This document shows, piece by piece, positions 23,601-34,866 of a DNA stretch of 64,000 nucleotides (positions are counted from its first letter, which is position 1; each line of letters opens with the position of its first letter). Source of the DNA: Ariolimax columbianus (taxonomy: Eukaryota; Mollusca; Gastropoda; Stylommatophora; Arionidae). The position numbers were made by a program, and so were the translations under genes. Location: contig JAVGWX010000007.1 of assembly GCA_036924085.1 (NCBI GenBank), forward strand, positions 71,439,948 through 71,503,947, given 5' to 3'. The notes below the pieces were generated by a model. That model was not told where the DNA came from, made no database searches, and was given only the letters and a program-made list of their open reading frames with translations.

Positions 23601-26600
23601 ACTATCCTGTTGAAAGTAGGCCATGACAATTTCATTTTCTGTCAATTGCACAATAAAAGGATACAGAATATTGTCTAAGCACTGTTTGCCGTTGATTGTC
23701 TCAGTAAAAAATAAGAGTCCAACTGCGCATATGTGATATTTCAACACAAACACCAATCTTATCATCATGCAGTGGCGACTCATGCGGACTGTATGCACAC
23801 AAGACACTCGCATTTTGACTGTTTACCCTGACAAATGGAAGTAGGCCTCATCTGTGAAGAATGTGAAGTCCAAAATGTCCTCTTCTTCATGGCCAAGAAA
23901 CCATCTGCAGTACTTTACTTGTTTAAAATTGTCACCAGGTCTCAATTCATGCACAGCTGTCATTTTGTAAGGGTGTAGGCCTAGGCAATTTTTAACCCTT
24001 TGAACATGCATCACCCATTTCAAGGTGTGTGCAGATACCCCATTCCCTGAGCCATCCGTATGCGAGGTGGACCATTATTTTAAGGCGTATTTTGAGCTGC
24101 ACTGCTTCGATTTTGGCCATAATATAGTGACATCTACTCAGTATATCTCACATAATGTATCAAGTATATTTGATGAATATATTCCACATACTGAAGTAGG
24201 AACATTGGAGATTAGCAGGTCAGTCAATTTTAGACAGAATAATTAAATTAGAGCACATATTCTTGTCATAGTTAAAAACAACTCATGTTTACATTGAGCG
24301 TATTTTCTCAGGAGCACAGCAATGGGATTTTATGTACCGCGTAGCCAGGATTCAAAGGTTAAAGTCGCATGGGCAGTGCCATATGAGACACCAACCTGCT
24401 GGGATAATTTCTTGATTGACTTCTTCAGACTTTGGAACATGCGGTCTGAGATATCCAACACTTTCTCCACTGTCAGTATTGATGGCCTTCCAGATCAGCT
24501 AGCGTCACATATAGAACCGGTTTCTTGGAATACTATAATCAACTGTCGCACCACATTACAAAGTGACACCGTGGTCTCCAGAAACTCTGCATAGAACCAC
24601 CATTGAACATCCTGTGTGTATTCTGTACCACACAGAAACACATGTTCCACTAGAAACTTACGCTCCTCAACAGATAACACCATTATCACAATGGCTGCCT
24701 TGGGACAGTACTTTGGGGAACATTAGGTGCACAGAAACTTTTTGATCACCCTGTACCATATTGTTAAAAAAGTTTTATAGCTAAAAATATATGATAATTT
24801 CATGATATGATCTTTGACTTACTTCTGAGACCGTATTCCTCCTAGAACCTGTTTGCAGTCGAGATCCATACCCAGAGCTTTAGTGAACTCTCCACGAGGG
24901 TCAGCCAGCATTCGAATCTGCAAGTTTATAAGCACAATTAACAAAATCTTTGTATTCTGCTAAGGCACTATAGAAATGACTTCCTGGTGTACCAAGTCTA
25001 ATAGAACTACCATGCTTAAAAATGAAAGCACAGAAACAAGGAGACAATCCAAAGATAGCGAATTGATAAACAAAGTAGCGACAATGATTGTATTCATCAC
25101 GGGAAGTCTGTGCTTCAATTGTGGATTGCCTACTATTTATAGAGCTGAGAAATACAGGCAGCTTGCCAGTACAGTTGCCGGCTAGGTTTTTATTTCACCC
25201 TATACAGTCAATCAAAGCCCATCGCTAATCTCAGTTCATACGCTATCGACAACATCTCGCCAGTGTGCACGGTCCTGGGCTGCTATTTCTGCCTCTCCAG
25301 GTGTAATTATTTCATTTTCGCTCCTCTTATTCTCTTCACGTATTTTTGGGTCTACCTCTCTCTCTTTTCCCTTGAGGATTCCAGGTAAATATCTGTCTGG
25401 CTATGTTAAACTGTGTTCTGTAGTGTATGTCCTATCCAGCCCCATTTTCTTCACTTAATATGTTGTTCCAATGGCTGTTGTTGGCTCTTTTCCACCAACT
25501 CTCTATTCCTCATGATGTCCTTCCACTTTATGCCCATTATCTTTCGTAGGCATCTGTTAACGAAGGACTGGAATCTTTGTTGTATGACCTTGGTTGTTCT
25601 CTATGTCTCCGCTCCATATAGCAACACTGACTAGACACTGGCGTTGAATATTCTAATTTTGGTGTGAATCTTGATTTCTCTGAATCTCCATATATTGTTC
25701 AGTGTCAGGAATGCCCCTCTTGCCTTTACAATTCTGATCCTTACATCTGCATCTGTACCTCCTGATGTGTCTATTGTGCTGCCCAAATAGGTGAAGGTAT
25801 CCCCTTCCTTTAACTGCTCTCCTTCCAGCATGATTGGTTCTTTGCTGTTAGTGTTGAGTTTAAGGAGCTTGGTTTTCTTTGTGCTGATATCCAGTCTCAG
25901 TTTGGCCGATTGTTCTGTAACCCTTTCAAGTTTCTCTTGCATTTGACTGTGACACTAAAGTGCCAGATCATCTGCATAGTCCAGGTCCTCCAATTGTGAC
26001 AATAGTGTTAACGGAATACCTGTTTTTTTTGCCTTCGATTGATGTCTTCATTTTCCAATCTATAGCCAACAAGAACAGGAGAGATGAGAGCAGGCATACC
26101 TGTCTCACCCTTGATTGCACCTAGAAGCTGTCAGCCAGTACTCCTTCAAGTGCTACTCTACTAATTGTGTTTTGTATATAGTCTAGATGAGGGTTGTGCC
26201 CTTCTCTGGTATCCCATAGTGTCTCAACAGTTGCCATAGAGTACATCGATCCACACTGTCAAACGCCTTTTCATAGTCTATAAAATGCGCGTATAGGGAT
26301 GATTTCCATTCAATGCTTTGTTCTACTATGATGTGTAGCATAGCTATATAATTTGTGCAAAATCTTTCCTGGCGAAATCCTGCCTGTACCCCTCTCAGCT
26401 ACTTCGGTTTTTAATCTAAGATGATTCTGTTGAATATCTTGCCTGACACCAACAGCCATGTAATCCCCCCCCCCCCCCCCCCCCCATAATAGCTGCATTC
26501 TGCCAGGTTCTCCTTCTAAGGCAGTTTAATCAGATGTCCTTCTTTCCATTCTATTGGCACTCTTCCCATATCTTCTTGAATAATCCTTGCAATGTATCAG

Positions 26601-29600
26601 TGGCCTTTTCTATATCTGCCATATGGCTTCTGTTGCTATTCCACCTGGTCCTGCCGCTTTCCCTTTCTTGAGTTTTGATATGGCCCTTTGGATTTCTATC
26701 TTACTTAGTGGGTTGCTATCCAAGTTCAGTGTCTCCTCTGCTGGTAGGATATTGTGGTGCTTCCTGTGGTGGTCTGTTTAGACTTTCTCTGAAATACTCA
26801 ACCCATCGTTTCTGTTGTTCCTCCGATGATGTCAATATTATGCCTTCTCTATCTTTGATTGATTTGCCATTTTCTTTGTTAATGAGTAGAGATCTCTCAT
26901 ATTTCCTCTATCTGCTGTCTATTCTGCCTTCTGTGCCAGCTTGTCAATACATTCCCTTTTATTATTCCTTATACATGTCTTGACCTCTTTGTCTGTAACA
27001 GTATAATTAATCTGTGCTTCTGCTTTGGTGGCTTGGGTTCAACAATTGTTGAATATAGCTTTCTTCTTTTTCCTTTATTTTATGCAATGTCTCTGGTGTG
27101 ATCCATTCTTTGTGTTGGTTTCTCTTGAATCCCAGTTTCTTCACATGTCTTATTCCACGTCTCTTATCCTGGTCCCACATACTATTAATGTCCATTTCTT
27201 CATCCTCAAAAAGCTCTTGGCAGCACTTGGTATATGTGATTAAGTTTTAAGCTAAATTATGTCTTCTTCTCCTGGTGTTGTAATAAATGCATGTTATATC
27301 TTGTTCTCCTTGCGCCCTGTACTGGCTACTTTTTTAGTTTGAGCTGCGAAATCCCCAGCAACATGTGGTGGTCTGACACTACATCTGCACTTCGCTTTAC
27401 TCTTACATCTTGTAGTGTACTCCTGAAAGCTTGACTGACACAGATGTGCTCAATCTGATTTTCCATTACATGGTCTGGAGAACTCCATGTGGCTTTATGC
27501 AGTAGTTGGGCTCTAAGGCTATGCCTCATTGGTCATCAAAATAATCAATGTCATAACGAACATGAGACGGTGTGGCCTATGGGTGAAACATCGTTTCACA
27601 ATCTCAATACACCAGGCTCAAATTCATACCGCATCCAGTTTTGCAGACACAGGTTTTTCTCTCTCTGTGCGATCGCTCCTCCATGTAATGGCAACCTACC
27701 GTACTGCACACATGCCAAGACATTTATAACAGATTGGTGGTTATAAAAAGTGAAGGATATACTACTTACATAGCAAACATAATGTCTTCAAAAAATGTTG
27801 TGGTGTGGTTTCTGTTCACTTAATAAAAGTTCATTATTGTCTGCTGCATAACTCAGAAGTTGTCCTGACATTATATCCTTACTCTCAATGACAGCTAGCA
27901 CTCTGACAAATTCTAATATTACTAACCCAGAGTTAATGTGCCTTCACTAATCAGTTCAGTTCATCCCGTAACCCATCAGGTTGTTGGGGCACACTTGAAG
28001 ACACTCCCAAAATACCACACCATTTTTCTCTGTCTGTCGCCGCCTGTCGTATCTCACCGGGACGAAGGCCTGACCACTCAGTGATGTTGTCCACCCACCT
28101 CTTCCTTGGATGTCCTCGCCCTCTCTGTCCCGGTACGGAACCAAAAAGTATCGAGTTGGTAATTCCGTTGGACCTTGCGGCGTGCCCGCACCAGGCCATC
28201 TTTAATCTTTTGATTGTTGTGAACAGATCTTCAAAAGGGCCAATAGCGTTTTCAACTCTCTTGTCGTATTTCTACGTTCGTGACACGATCTTTATATGTA
28301 ACATTTAGAAGTTTTCTATAGCACCTCATTTCCATTGCATGTATTCTGCCCTGGATATCTGCTGTAATGATGAATCACACTTCACTAATCTAATACACAA
28401 AAAAGGAGACACAAAGCATATGAAGGATACATTTGGATACTGATGAGAAAAGAAGTATGTGTATCTTACTTATGAATGCAAGGGTATTAGATGACTCATA
28501 CTATTGCAAAAATACATTTACACGCATTACAACATTTCAGTCAACATGTGTGCTTACATTCCAAGATTTCATCACAAATGGATTATTCTGACATGTAAAA
28601 GAAATAAAGTAGGAATAACACATCTTGTTGAAAGATAAGAGAAAGAATTAGTTAGATGCTTCTTGGACATATGAACCTAATGAAATTAGATTAACTCATA
28701 CTATTAGATTAACTCAAGCTATGACAACATATCTTGTTTATTACCTTTCCAGCCGCATTTGTACTGATGCCCCAGGCTGTCATCACAAAGGGGTCATTTA
28801 CAGATACACAAGATATCATGTAACCTTCCTCCTATTAACAAAATATATATGGATGAAATAATGTAGAAACAAATGACTAAAGTATAATAATCCTACCACT
28901 ATTAATGCCCTTTATTGCAATGTTACGCCTGCACATCAAATGAAATGAAAATTGTCATAGCTGTGTATTCAATATCATTAATGTTGCCACAAACTGCTGC
29001 AGTAAATAAAAATATAAATGCATCTGATTATGAATATGAGAACATTTGAATTGTACTTGTCTGTATTTAAATTATGCCATTGCAATAGTCTATAACTGCA
29101 TATTTAGGTATAAACATTGTATTGTTTAGTCCATTTCCATATTCTGTGGCATCTGAAAGAAAGCTGATGTCGATAACTTGAGGTTATCTTCTTCAAAGAA
29201 CTTGTCCAGGAATGCTATTGGTGATGAACACATGTGCTTTCTCTAGTATTCACATATTGAGGTTTTTGCAGGAGATGTTCTACAGCCATTCTAGCAGTAC
29301 TGACTGAGGATGTACTCATCAATAATTCCTATATTTAATTTGTTGAACATCTGGTGTCTCAGTTTTTGTGTGAAGTTTGCAGACTTACCAGCAGTAATGA
29401 TCATTTATTATTATTATTATTTGTGTCTCCTACAGTAGTCAGGGAATGTCCGTGATGTGTATTTCCTTTATCTTAGACAACTAGGTTGACTCAAATAGTG
29501 AAGCAACTCTTTTAGAAGTAGTTAAACACAAAGTAAGTGATGTTTGTTATCGTTTCAATAGTGGCTACTATACAAGGTCTATGAATAAATTGTAATGTTT

Positions 29601-32600
29601 TTATTTACCTTGAATTTCTCATATAAAGACAAGTAGTCTGGTATGTGCGTCTGTGGAAAACAAAAACTGAATTTTATCCTTAGGGTAGTTAACAGTTTAT
29701 AAGTGTCAATTGTGAACTTAAAAAATAAATTCAACTGCAAAGTTCAGACAAACAGAAAACAGCCCATAATCGAAGACGGAATCTATGAAATTGTGGGTAG
29801 CTGCTTTACTGGCTTGCAGGCCTAACTTCACTCTGAGCGACAGCTATGCTGCCAGTATAGCTTCTGGGGTCATGGGGACACACAAGCTCATCTGCCATGA
29901 CAAGGTGGAGAAACGAGAGAGCAGGGAGCATAGGTTTACCCCTTGCAGGAAGTCTATATTAAAGCTATTTATGTATGTAATGGAGCGCTTTATATGAGGT
30001 TTCTAGTCCACACACAATTCTACTCTAAGGCAGGGCATCAGACATTTGGCTATAAGTTTGAGGAGACTAAATAGAACAATGCTTTCACTTTTCTAAATAC
30101 AATGCATGTGGTGAAAAAAGAGACCCTAAAAATCAGTGGAATTGTAGAAAAACTGACAAATAAATGCTGATAATAGCATGAATAGGTATGCGTTAATTTA
30201 ATGGGACAGACGGATACAAAAACAACATATGCTAATATCTAAATAATAATGATGGCAAGGCATACAGGAATGATGAACTTAACCAGACACTAGTGAGACA
30301 ATATATGGTTGTAGTAAACTATAACATAAGAAAACAGAAAATGGCGCATCGAACTGTCTTCATTTACTGCTGGGTCAACTGGTAGAGGCGTTCATACCAT
30401 GAAAAAAACAGCAAAATTCCTGGTCTGTCAAACTTAGGATGACACAATTTCAACCTGGTATGTCTTCTTTGTCTTAGTCGACCTGTATTTCTACAGGGGC
30501 ATAAGCACCTGTGCAGGTCCCATCTCTGATGTGAGCTGGATGTAGCCAAGAGGATTTCCTGCTTAGCGGGCTAGGCTCGAGCAGCTTATTACTCCCCTAT
30601 GGTGGGTGGTTAACTGATGTGCAAGACCATCTTAATAAACTCAAACACTAGAGCAAAGAAGACCTGCAGCTTGTCAGGCGCCATCTATGCTGCTCTTAAC
30701 AAACCACCTAACCATGGCCGGTGTTATGCTATGTCACACAGTTAGTCAGTCGCCTCTTACGATATGCTCTCTGTGGGGCAGTGGTGATATTCTAGTCCTT
30801 GTCATACAATAGACCCTGGGACACCTGGTATGTTGGGACTGTAAACCAAACTCTTGCCTAGGCTAGGCCATCGAATCCCAGATGTGTACTTTAATGATTT
30901 CAGAATAGCCAAATCTTAGATTTTCAAATTCGAACAACCAAATAGATAAAGATTCTTTAATAAATAATTATTCAGACAATCAAATAAATAAAGATTCTTT
31001 CATAAATAATTAATCTCTTACATTAGTACATCCTGGAGTGAATGCTCCCACTACTGCAAACAAAACACCTTTCTTCCCTTTGTACAGTTGGCGTGCAGAT
31101 ATTGCATTATCTGGATTTTCTTCATACAAGTTCACATCTGGCAGTGTTTCCCCAACCTACTGACAAAAAACAATACAGAATTGAAGTCATTTTAAATTAA
31201 AAAAACTTTAAGCCGGGGCTCGACTTCATTGCCTTGGTTTTTTTCCCCCATTTTAGCTCGGTCTTTCTCGACAGATGGATACCCCATCTGTCAAGAGCAT
31301 CGAACAAAGCACAAACTCCGAAGCTCCAGCGATAAACCCAGGGATTTCCAGAAAAAATTGACATCATGGACAGACCGTCGCAGCTCGAAATCGAACCCTG
31401 ACCGCCCGAACACGAGGCAAATGGCTTGACCACTTCGCCACAGAGTAACTGTTTTCATTAATCAATAACAAAAGTCTGATGCATGAAAATGATATTATAC
31501 TGATTTAAATAAATGTAAACAGTAATTAAAAGACCAAAGAGAATATGAATAAAATGTCAACTGTAAAACAAATATATATAGCCTATGAGAACACAAAAAC
31601 ATGTGTAGTCAGTCACAGAGTCTAACAGCTCAGATCAGTATAACTTATTGAAAGAAGTTTGTTTGGTCTTGAAAGTCAATTACATTTTTTATGAATAGAT
31701 GAATTGTCTTAGATCATAGAACCTAAACATCTTACAAATTTTGTGGACATACATTTGAGATTTCCTGTTTTCCCTGCCCATTTTGTTTTTTCACGATATG
31801 AGTGTCCAAGCAGCATGTTTGACTACTTTATCATGGGAAGGGTACAGGGTTTAATTCACAATCTGACATGATCCAGTCTACCCAAATGTGAATGATAACC
31901 CAACTCAGGAAGACATGGCTCTCGCCAGTTCACTGTCTGTTGTCCCCTGCCTTACCCTTTCCTGTGGGTGCTCGTCAGTATCCTTGATGACCGGATTTAA
32001 CTTTGAAAATTGCTTCATCAGATGCCTGAATAATGGTGCATGGAATAAAACTTGATTTCTATATTGGTGGTTTTCTAAACTAGAGGCAATGATTAACTGA
32101 AACAAATAGGGGTATTCATATTGCGATGTTAGAGGTAAAATTCTTGGATTGTCACAAGATGAGTAACTGTTTTTATTAATCAATAACAAAATACTGATGC
32201 ATGAAAATGATATCATACTGTTGTAGTTCTAACCATAAACAATGCGAACCACAGGAATTGCTTCAATGACTCTGAAGACAGCTTCCAGAAAACCAAAGTA
32301 TTTGGGTTTCAAGGAGAGAATGGTTGCAAAGCTGAAAATTAAAGGAATTGACAGGACGATAACCCAAGGAGTGCAGCATGCAGTTCAATTTAACTCAACA
32401 TAGGGAAAACCCACCTGGTCAGGACATTGTAAGGATTGACAGATTAATAAGATTTCTTTATTCAGTCAGTGGTGATGCATTGCTGTTCTTGGTGTAGCAA
32501 TTTATTTTGATAACAAATGAAATTTTAGCTTATTAAATAGTTCGTCAGTCCCCTAAATATGTCTGTGCAACTTCTTAGAGGGACAAGTGGTATTTAGCCA

Positions 32601-33880
32601 CAATGAGATTGAACACTAGATGTCCAAGACCGCACCTGGTCTACACTGAATGAATCAGTGTCAAGAAGCTTTCATTTGTAGTGTCACACTGAGTGTGCAA
32701 TGAAGACTGCACAGCCAACCTAGGTTAGTGGTCATCCCATATTGTGTGAGAGTGGTCCTACTGATGACATGTAGTTGCTGTTTTTACAATTGTCACGAAT
32801 TATCATATGTGAGTGTGGTCCTAATGATGACATTCAGCTGCTGCTATGGTCACAACTGTTGTGATAGGAATAAAATGCTTCTCAATCACCCAAGTGGTTC
32901 CAACCATACTGCTAATGCTAACTAGAACTGTGAATATGAATTAGAGAAAGAATCCATGTGAACAGCAGTCATCCCTGGCCTGTATGTATACAAACAGCCA
33001 TCACTACTGAAAGGCTCCAAGTGACAAGGAAAAATGTGCATCCTGTGTTATTTCCAGTCGTCTCTATGACATATTGCCATTGGGCCAAGATAGCTTAGAA
33101 TGATAGAGTGAAGATGATAATATGCGGCAAGTCTTACTCCCTTAAATCAAATTAAAGTATTTAAAGCGCAAGTCACTCAGGGTCGGATCAGAAGAACTGC
33201 AAAATCATGTTCTGGTGAGACTCAGACTGATGCTATCCGAACCCCCAATCTTCGCTTGCAATGAGCAACTATTATAGATGGCAAAGATGGGGGAGGGAAG
33301 TTACATAAGGTATAACAGTTATTATAACATCATACATAAAACTATAACACAGAAAAGAAGACAATAAATAAAATATCCTATTTTATTTATTGTCTTCTTT
33401 TCTGTTATAGTTTTTAATAGGCATAGGGTTTTACTAAATTACTATCAATAAGACATAAGTTAAGTCAAGTCTATATAAATACTACTGAGTCACTGAGACA
33501 ATAATACTAATAGTCTATAATAATAGTACTGTGTCACTGTACTACTACTTGAAGTTAGTACTTGAGAGTTAAAATAGTTTCACACCTGTATTTAAATTAC
33601 ATAAAGTTAAAGTATAAACTAGATGTATTACTTATACTAGTTTTAAAATAAATATTTTTGTAAATTTAGTAAACTCCAATAATTTTGGCAATATTCAGAT
33701 TGTTTCTGTATCATGTATAGTAATTAAATTAGTAATAGTATAGTAATTTGTATGTCTGACGCCTTTACTAAACAACTTTACCTGTAGAAATAATCTTTTT
33801 GAAGAATAAAATCTGCTGTTGCCAACATACTTTGCAAACCTCTGAAACGAAAAGTTGCTGAAACGTGCTAATGGCGCCAT
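20516..33880 (-). CDS. PRDX5: Peroxiredoxin-5, mitochondrial type, six coding exons
   Basis: Thiol peroxidase of the PrxII/Prx5 group, which reduces peroxides with a catalytic cysteine. Joined exons are 33880-33782, 31156-31022, 29650-29609, 28831-28745, 24917-24823 and 20642-20516. All junctions are GT-AG, and the frame is continuous for 194 residues. Residues 1-33 are rich in Arg/Lys/Phe/Ser with no acidic residue, a mitochondrial presequence; RFY-SS near residue 24 suits R-3 cleavage. GAFTPGC places the peroxidatic Cys at 76 with Thr73; KIRMLADP gives the conserved Arg123; EPEHTGLTC gives the resolving-type Cys177. [10 protein letters not shown] matches the family's third conserved Cys region. 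The start ATG sits in ACCATGG. The C terminus after GLTC is longer than the human protein's and holds an extra Cys180. Introns carry several TEs. Confidence 0.95.
20936..21040 (-). repeat. SINE-A, truncated copy in PRDX5 intron 5
   Basis: Only the tail half is present (gcgttcgccttatttctcta at 20945 and gtgcatccgacttcagcatg). The tRNA head is missing, as in a 5'-truncated insertion or a later deletion. Confidence 0.8.
22170..24753 (-). mobile_element. Tc1/mariner-superfamily element with terminal inverted repeats, in PRDX5 intron 5
   Basis: Terminal repeats of about 30 bp: cagagtgatcaaaaagtcta at 22170 and, inverted, cagggtgatcaaaaagtttc from 24753. TA follows the right end. The minus strand reads [20 protein letters not shown] (helix-turn-helix N terminus, 24689), [20 protein letters not shown] near 23980, [15 protein letters not shown] with the first catalytic Asp near 23830, and [18 protein letters not shown] with the second near 23610. 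A degraded third motif lies near 23500, and [16 protein letters not shown] near 22290 closes it. A LINE is inserted at about 22378-23250. Frames are broken; inactive. Confidence 0.88.
22378..23250 (-). pseudogene. RNase H-bearing LINE fragment nested in the Tc1/mariner element
   Basis: The minus strand shows an RNase H stretch near 23060-22880 ([20 protein letters not shown]). A C-terminal [21 protein letters not shown] segment follows near 22620, then a final [12 protein letters not shown] and stop at about 22385. It is the same family as 48346-49250 and 56120-56875. It separates the mariner C-terminal codons (about 22290) from the rest (about 23330). Confidence 0.75.
24823..24917 (-). CDS. 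PRDX5: PRDX5 exon 5
   Basis: 95 bp: [20 protein letters not shown] then [11 protein letters not shown] plus two bases. Carries the conserved Arg123 (K-IRMLADP). Acceptor acttgcag, donor gtaagt, phase 2; the split codon AA-G completes Lys153 with exon 6. Confidence 0.94.
25195..27530 (-). pseudogene. RTE-like LINE, long decayed copy in PRDX5 intron 4
   Basis: In minus-strand order: an endonuclease C terminus near 27520-27330 ([20 protein letters not shown], then VVSDHHML). A linker follows ([24 protein letters not shown], 27195-27007). Then an RT core with frame breaks, and [17 protein letters not shown] plus [20 protein letters not shown] at 25900-25760. A C-terminal YG-ET...[12 protein letters not shown] tail runs to about 25200. 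About 2.3 kb of a normal ~3 kb element remain, missing the 5' end. Sense orientation relative to PRDX5. Confidence 0.85.
26465..26485. repeat. Poly-C tract inside the intron 4 LINE
   Basis: About 20 consecutive C on the plus strand, so a G-run in the PRDX5 sense strand. It is able to form four-stranded structure. Exact length is prone to sequencing error. Confidence 0.9.
27564..27750 (+). repeat. SINE-F copy, tRNA-like head
   Basis: Head gagacggtgtggcctatggg at 27564 with an A-box-like stretch, then a B-box-like aggctcaaattc near 27612. The body has ccatgtaatggcaacctacc and ccgtactgcacacatgccaa. The same body recurs at 46610-46702 and 47055-47110, where SINE-B splits it. Confidence 0.7.
27951..28365 (-). 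pseudogene. LINE 3' end (RTE-like) fragment
   Basis: Minus strand: [20 protein letters not shown] near 28340, then [20 protein letters not shown], then [20 protein letters not shown]. It closes with [13 protein letters not shown] and a stop at 27951. This is the standard C terminus of RTE-like LINEs. One frameshift near 28240; 5' truncated. Confidence 0.85.
28745..28831 (-). CDS. PRDX5: PRDX5 exon 4
   Basis: 29 codons, with [15 protein letters not shown] corresponding to the ACLSVNDAFVTGEWG strand-loop of Prx5. Acceptor gttaatag, donor gtaata. Its AWG holds the aromatic residue of the active-site wall. Confidence 0.94.
29609..29650 (-). CDS. PRDX5: PRDX5 exon 3 (42-bp small exon)
   Basis: 14 codons [14 protein letters not shown], matching the family THLPGFVEQAEALK helix after the peroxidatic Cys. 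Acceptor ttccacag, donor gtaaat, phase 0 on both sides. Confidence 0.92.
30360..30900. repeat. Unclassified GC-richer repeat in PRDX5 intron 2
   Basis: A block of higher GC than its flanks, with tcgcctcttacgatatgctc near 30750. A similar TCGCCTCTTACGACA-type string is, from memory, common in mollusc repeats. No second copy in the window. Ends uncertain. Confidence 0.35.
31022..31156 (-). CDS. PRDX5: PRDX5 exon 2 (peroxidatic cysteine)
   Basis: 45 codons: [15 protein letters not shown] through [19 protein letters not shown]. The GKKGVLF and GAFTPGC motifs are diagnostic of the Prx5 group; the human protein has VPGAFTPGC where this has VVGAFTPGC. Donor gtaaga, phase 0. Confidence 0.95.
31197..31445 (-). 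repeat. SINE-E, tRNA-derived, beside the PRDX5 exon 2 acceptor
   Basis: On the minus strand the head ctgtggcgaagtggtcaagc contains an A box, followed 40 bp on by the B box gggttcgatttcg. A unique body follows and ends in aagttttttta near 31197. It is in the same orientation as PRDX5 and ends about 40 bp upstream of the exon 2 acceptor, close to where a branch point would be. Confidence 0.8.
33338..33414. repeat. Long perfect inverted repeat (hairpin) in PRDX5 intron 1
   Basis: Left arm 33338-33375 and right arm 33379-33414 pair over 36 bp with a single 2-nt bulge (an extra ac in the left arm) and a 3-nt loop, tcc. The arms contain agaaaagaagacaataaata and its complement. It lies in the transcribed intron, so the pre-mRNA could fold. 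It may be a fold-back or MITE-type remnant, or a small-RNA hairpin. Confidence 0.9.
33782..33880 (-). CDS. PRDX5: PRDX5 exon 1 (start and presequence)
   Basis: 33 codons, beginning [15 protein letters not shown] and ending SSKRLFLQ before the donor gtaaag. Kozak context ACCATGG. It supplies the mitochondrial targeting sequence only; the mature domain begins in exon 2. Phase 0 at the donor. Confidence 0.92.
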
Positions 33881-34079
33881 GGTTTACGTCGACATTCCTG
33901 GCTACGGTAGACAGCTAAGAAACGGAAGGACTTCACAGAGAAAAGAACCAACAATAAAGGCTGAACCAAGGACAGTTTCTCAGAAAGCTCAAGGAACTGG
34001 CAGGCACAAAGAAAAATTACGAAATTGCTTACACATGGGACACTAATCTGCTTCGTACGCGGGAACATTCGCTGAAATA

Positions 34080-34830
34080 ATGTCATGTTAATTTCATTGT
34101 TTGATGTATGAAAATTATAAATATTGTATGTGCTTCTCCTCCGGCGTTTGTCCTGAATAGAACGATGTGTTGTTGTTTACAGCAAAGCTGTAATATTTTT
34201 ACTTTTCAGCCGACCTATGCGGGTTCGGCATGACCTTTAGGGCCGTATTAGCTTCTCTCTTCGATCCTTATTCTCTACATCGGTGAAAGTCTGTTTCTAG
34301 AGCCGTCATTTGCAGGTGTAACATGGTCTTGGTCAACTATGATTTGCTGACCCTGATGCAAGCAGCCAGCTACGAGTAGCTGGTTGCTGTCAGCTCACTC
34401 ACTGCTGCTGCATCTCGGCCCCATAAATACTGCATGATGACACTACAAATGTCTGAATCATGATATAAACTGAAAGCATGTTTTGGCATAGTTTGGATTG
34501 CAACAATGAAAGAGCTGATACTCTGACATCTAAATGCACGAGCAGTAGAGGCACTTGAAATGGATAGAGGTGATATTTTAAAGTTGATCAACGAGCAGCT
34601 CTAGCTTTAGTACACTAATTTAACTGCAATTAAGGTAGGAGTGCACCTGTAATCTGATCAAAATGCGTTTTTTCAGTATATTTAATTTTGTTGGGCTATT
34701 GTGAAAGTATAGTCAATCTTAATCTTCTTACAAATGCAGCTTGAATGTTATGTATAGTATCCGTAGTTTTCAAGATATAGACTCAAACATGTCTATGGTC
34801 AGTCCCAAATATTGATTTTAAAAATTCAAA
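34080..34830. other. Upstream region of PRDX5, unassigned
   Basis: No TATA box convincingly placed and no exon of another gene recognised. About 34330-34620 is GC-richer and may be a repeat. Confidence 0.35.
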
Positions 34831-34866
34831 ATGGCTGCCAGTTACCAGTTTCAAATTATTGCTTCG

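Larger units (their letters stand above)
24918..28744 (-). other. PRDX5 intron 4, filled with LINE and SINE
   Basis: 3827 bp, GT-AG. Most of it is a LINE in the same orientation as the gene (25195-27530), a second LINE 3' end (27951-28365), a SINE-F copy and a poly-C run. Confidence 0.85.
31157..33781 (-). other. PRDX5 intron 1
   Basis: 2625 bp, GT-AG. It contains a perfect fold-back at 33338-33414, SINE-E at 31197-31445 close to the acceptor, and a ~65-bp stretch present twice (31443-31505 and 32162-32222). A lophotrochozoan-SINE-like decayed tract lies at about 31790-31920. The acceptor has a pyrimidine tract, gttttttgtcagtag. Confidence 0.85.

Noticed and set aside
23823..24023. Possible host gene with [20 protein letters not shown]
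   Set aside because: It is the catalytic core of the Tc1/mariner transposase bounded by terminal inverted repeats at 22170 and 24753.
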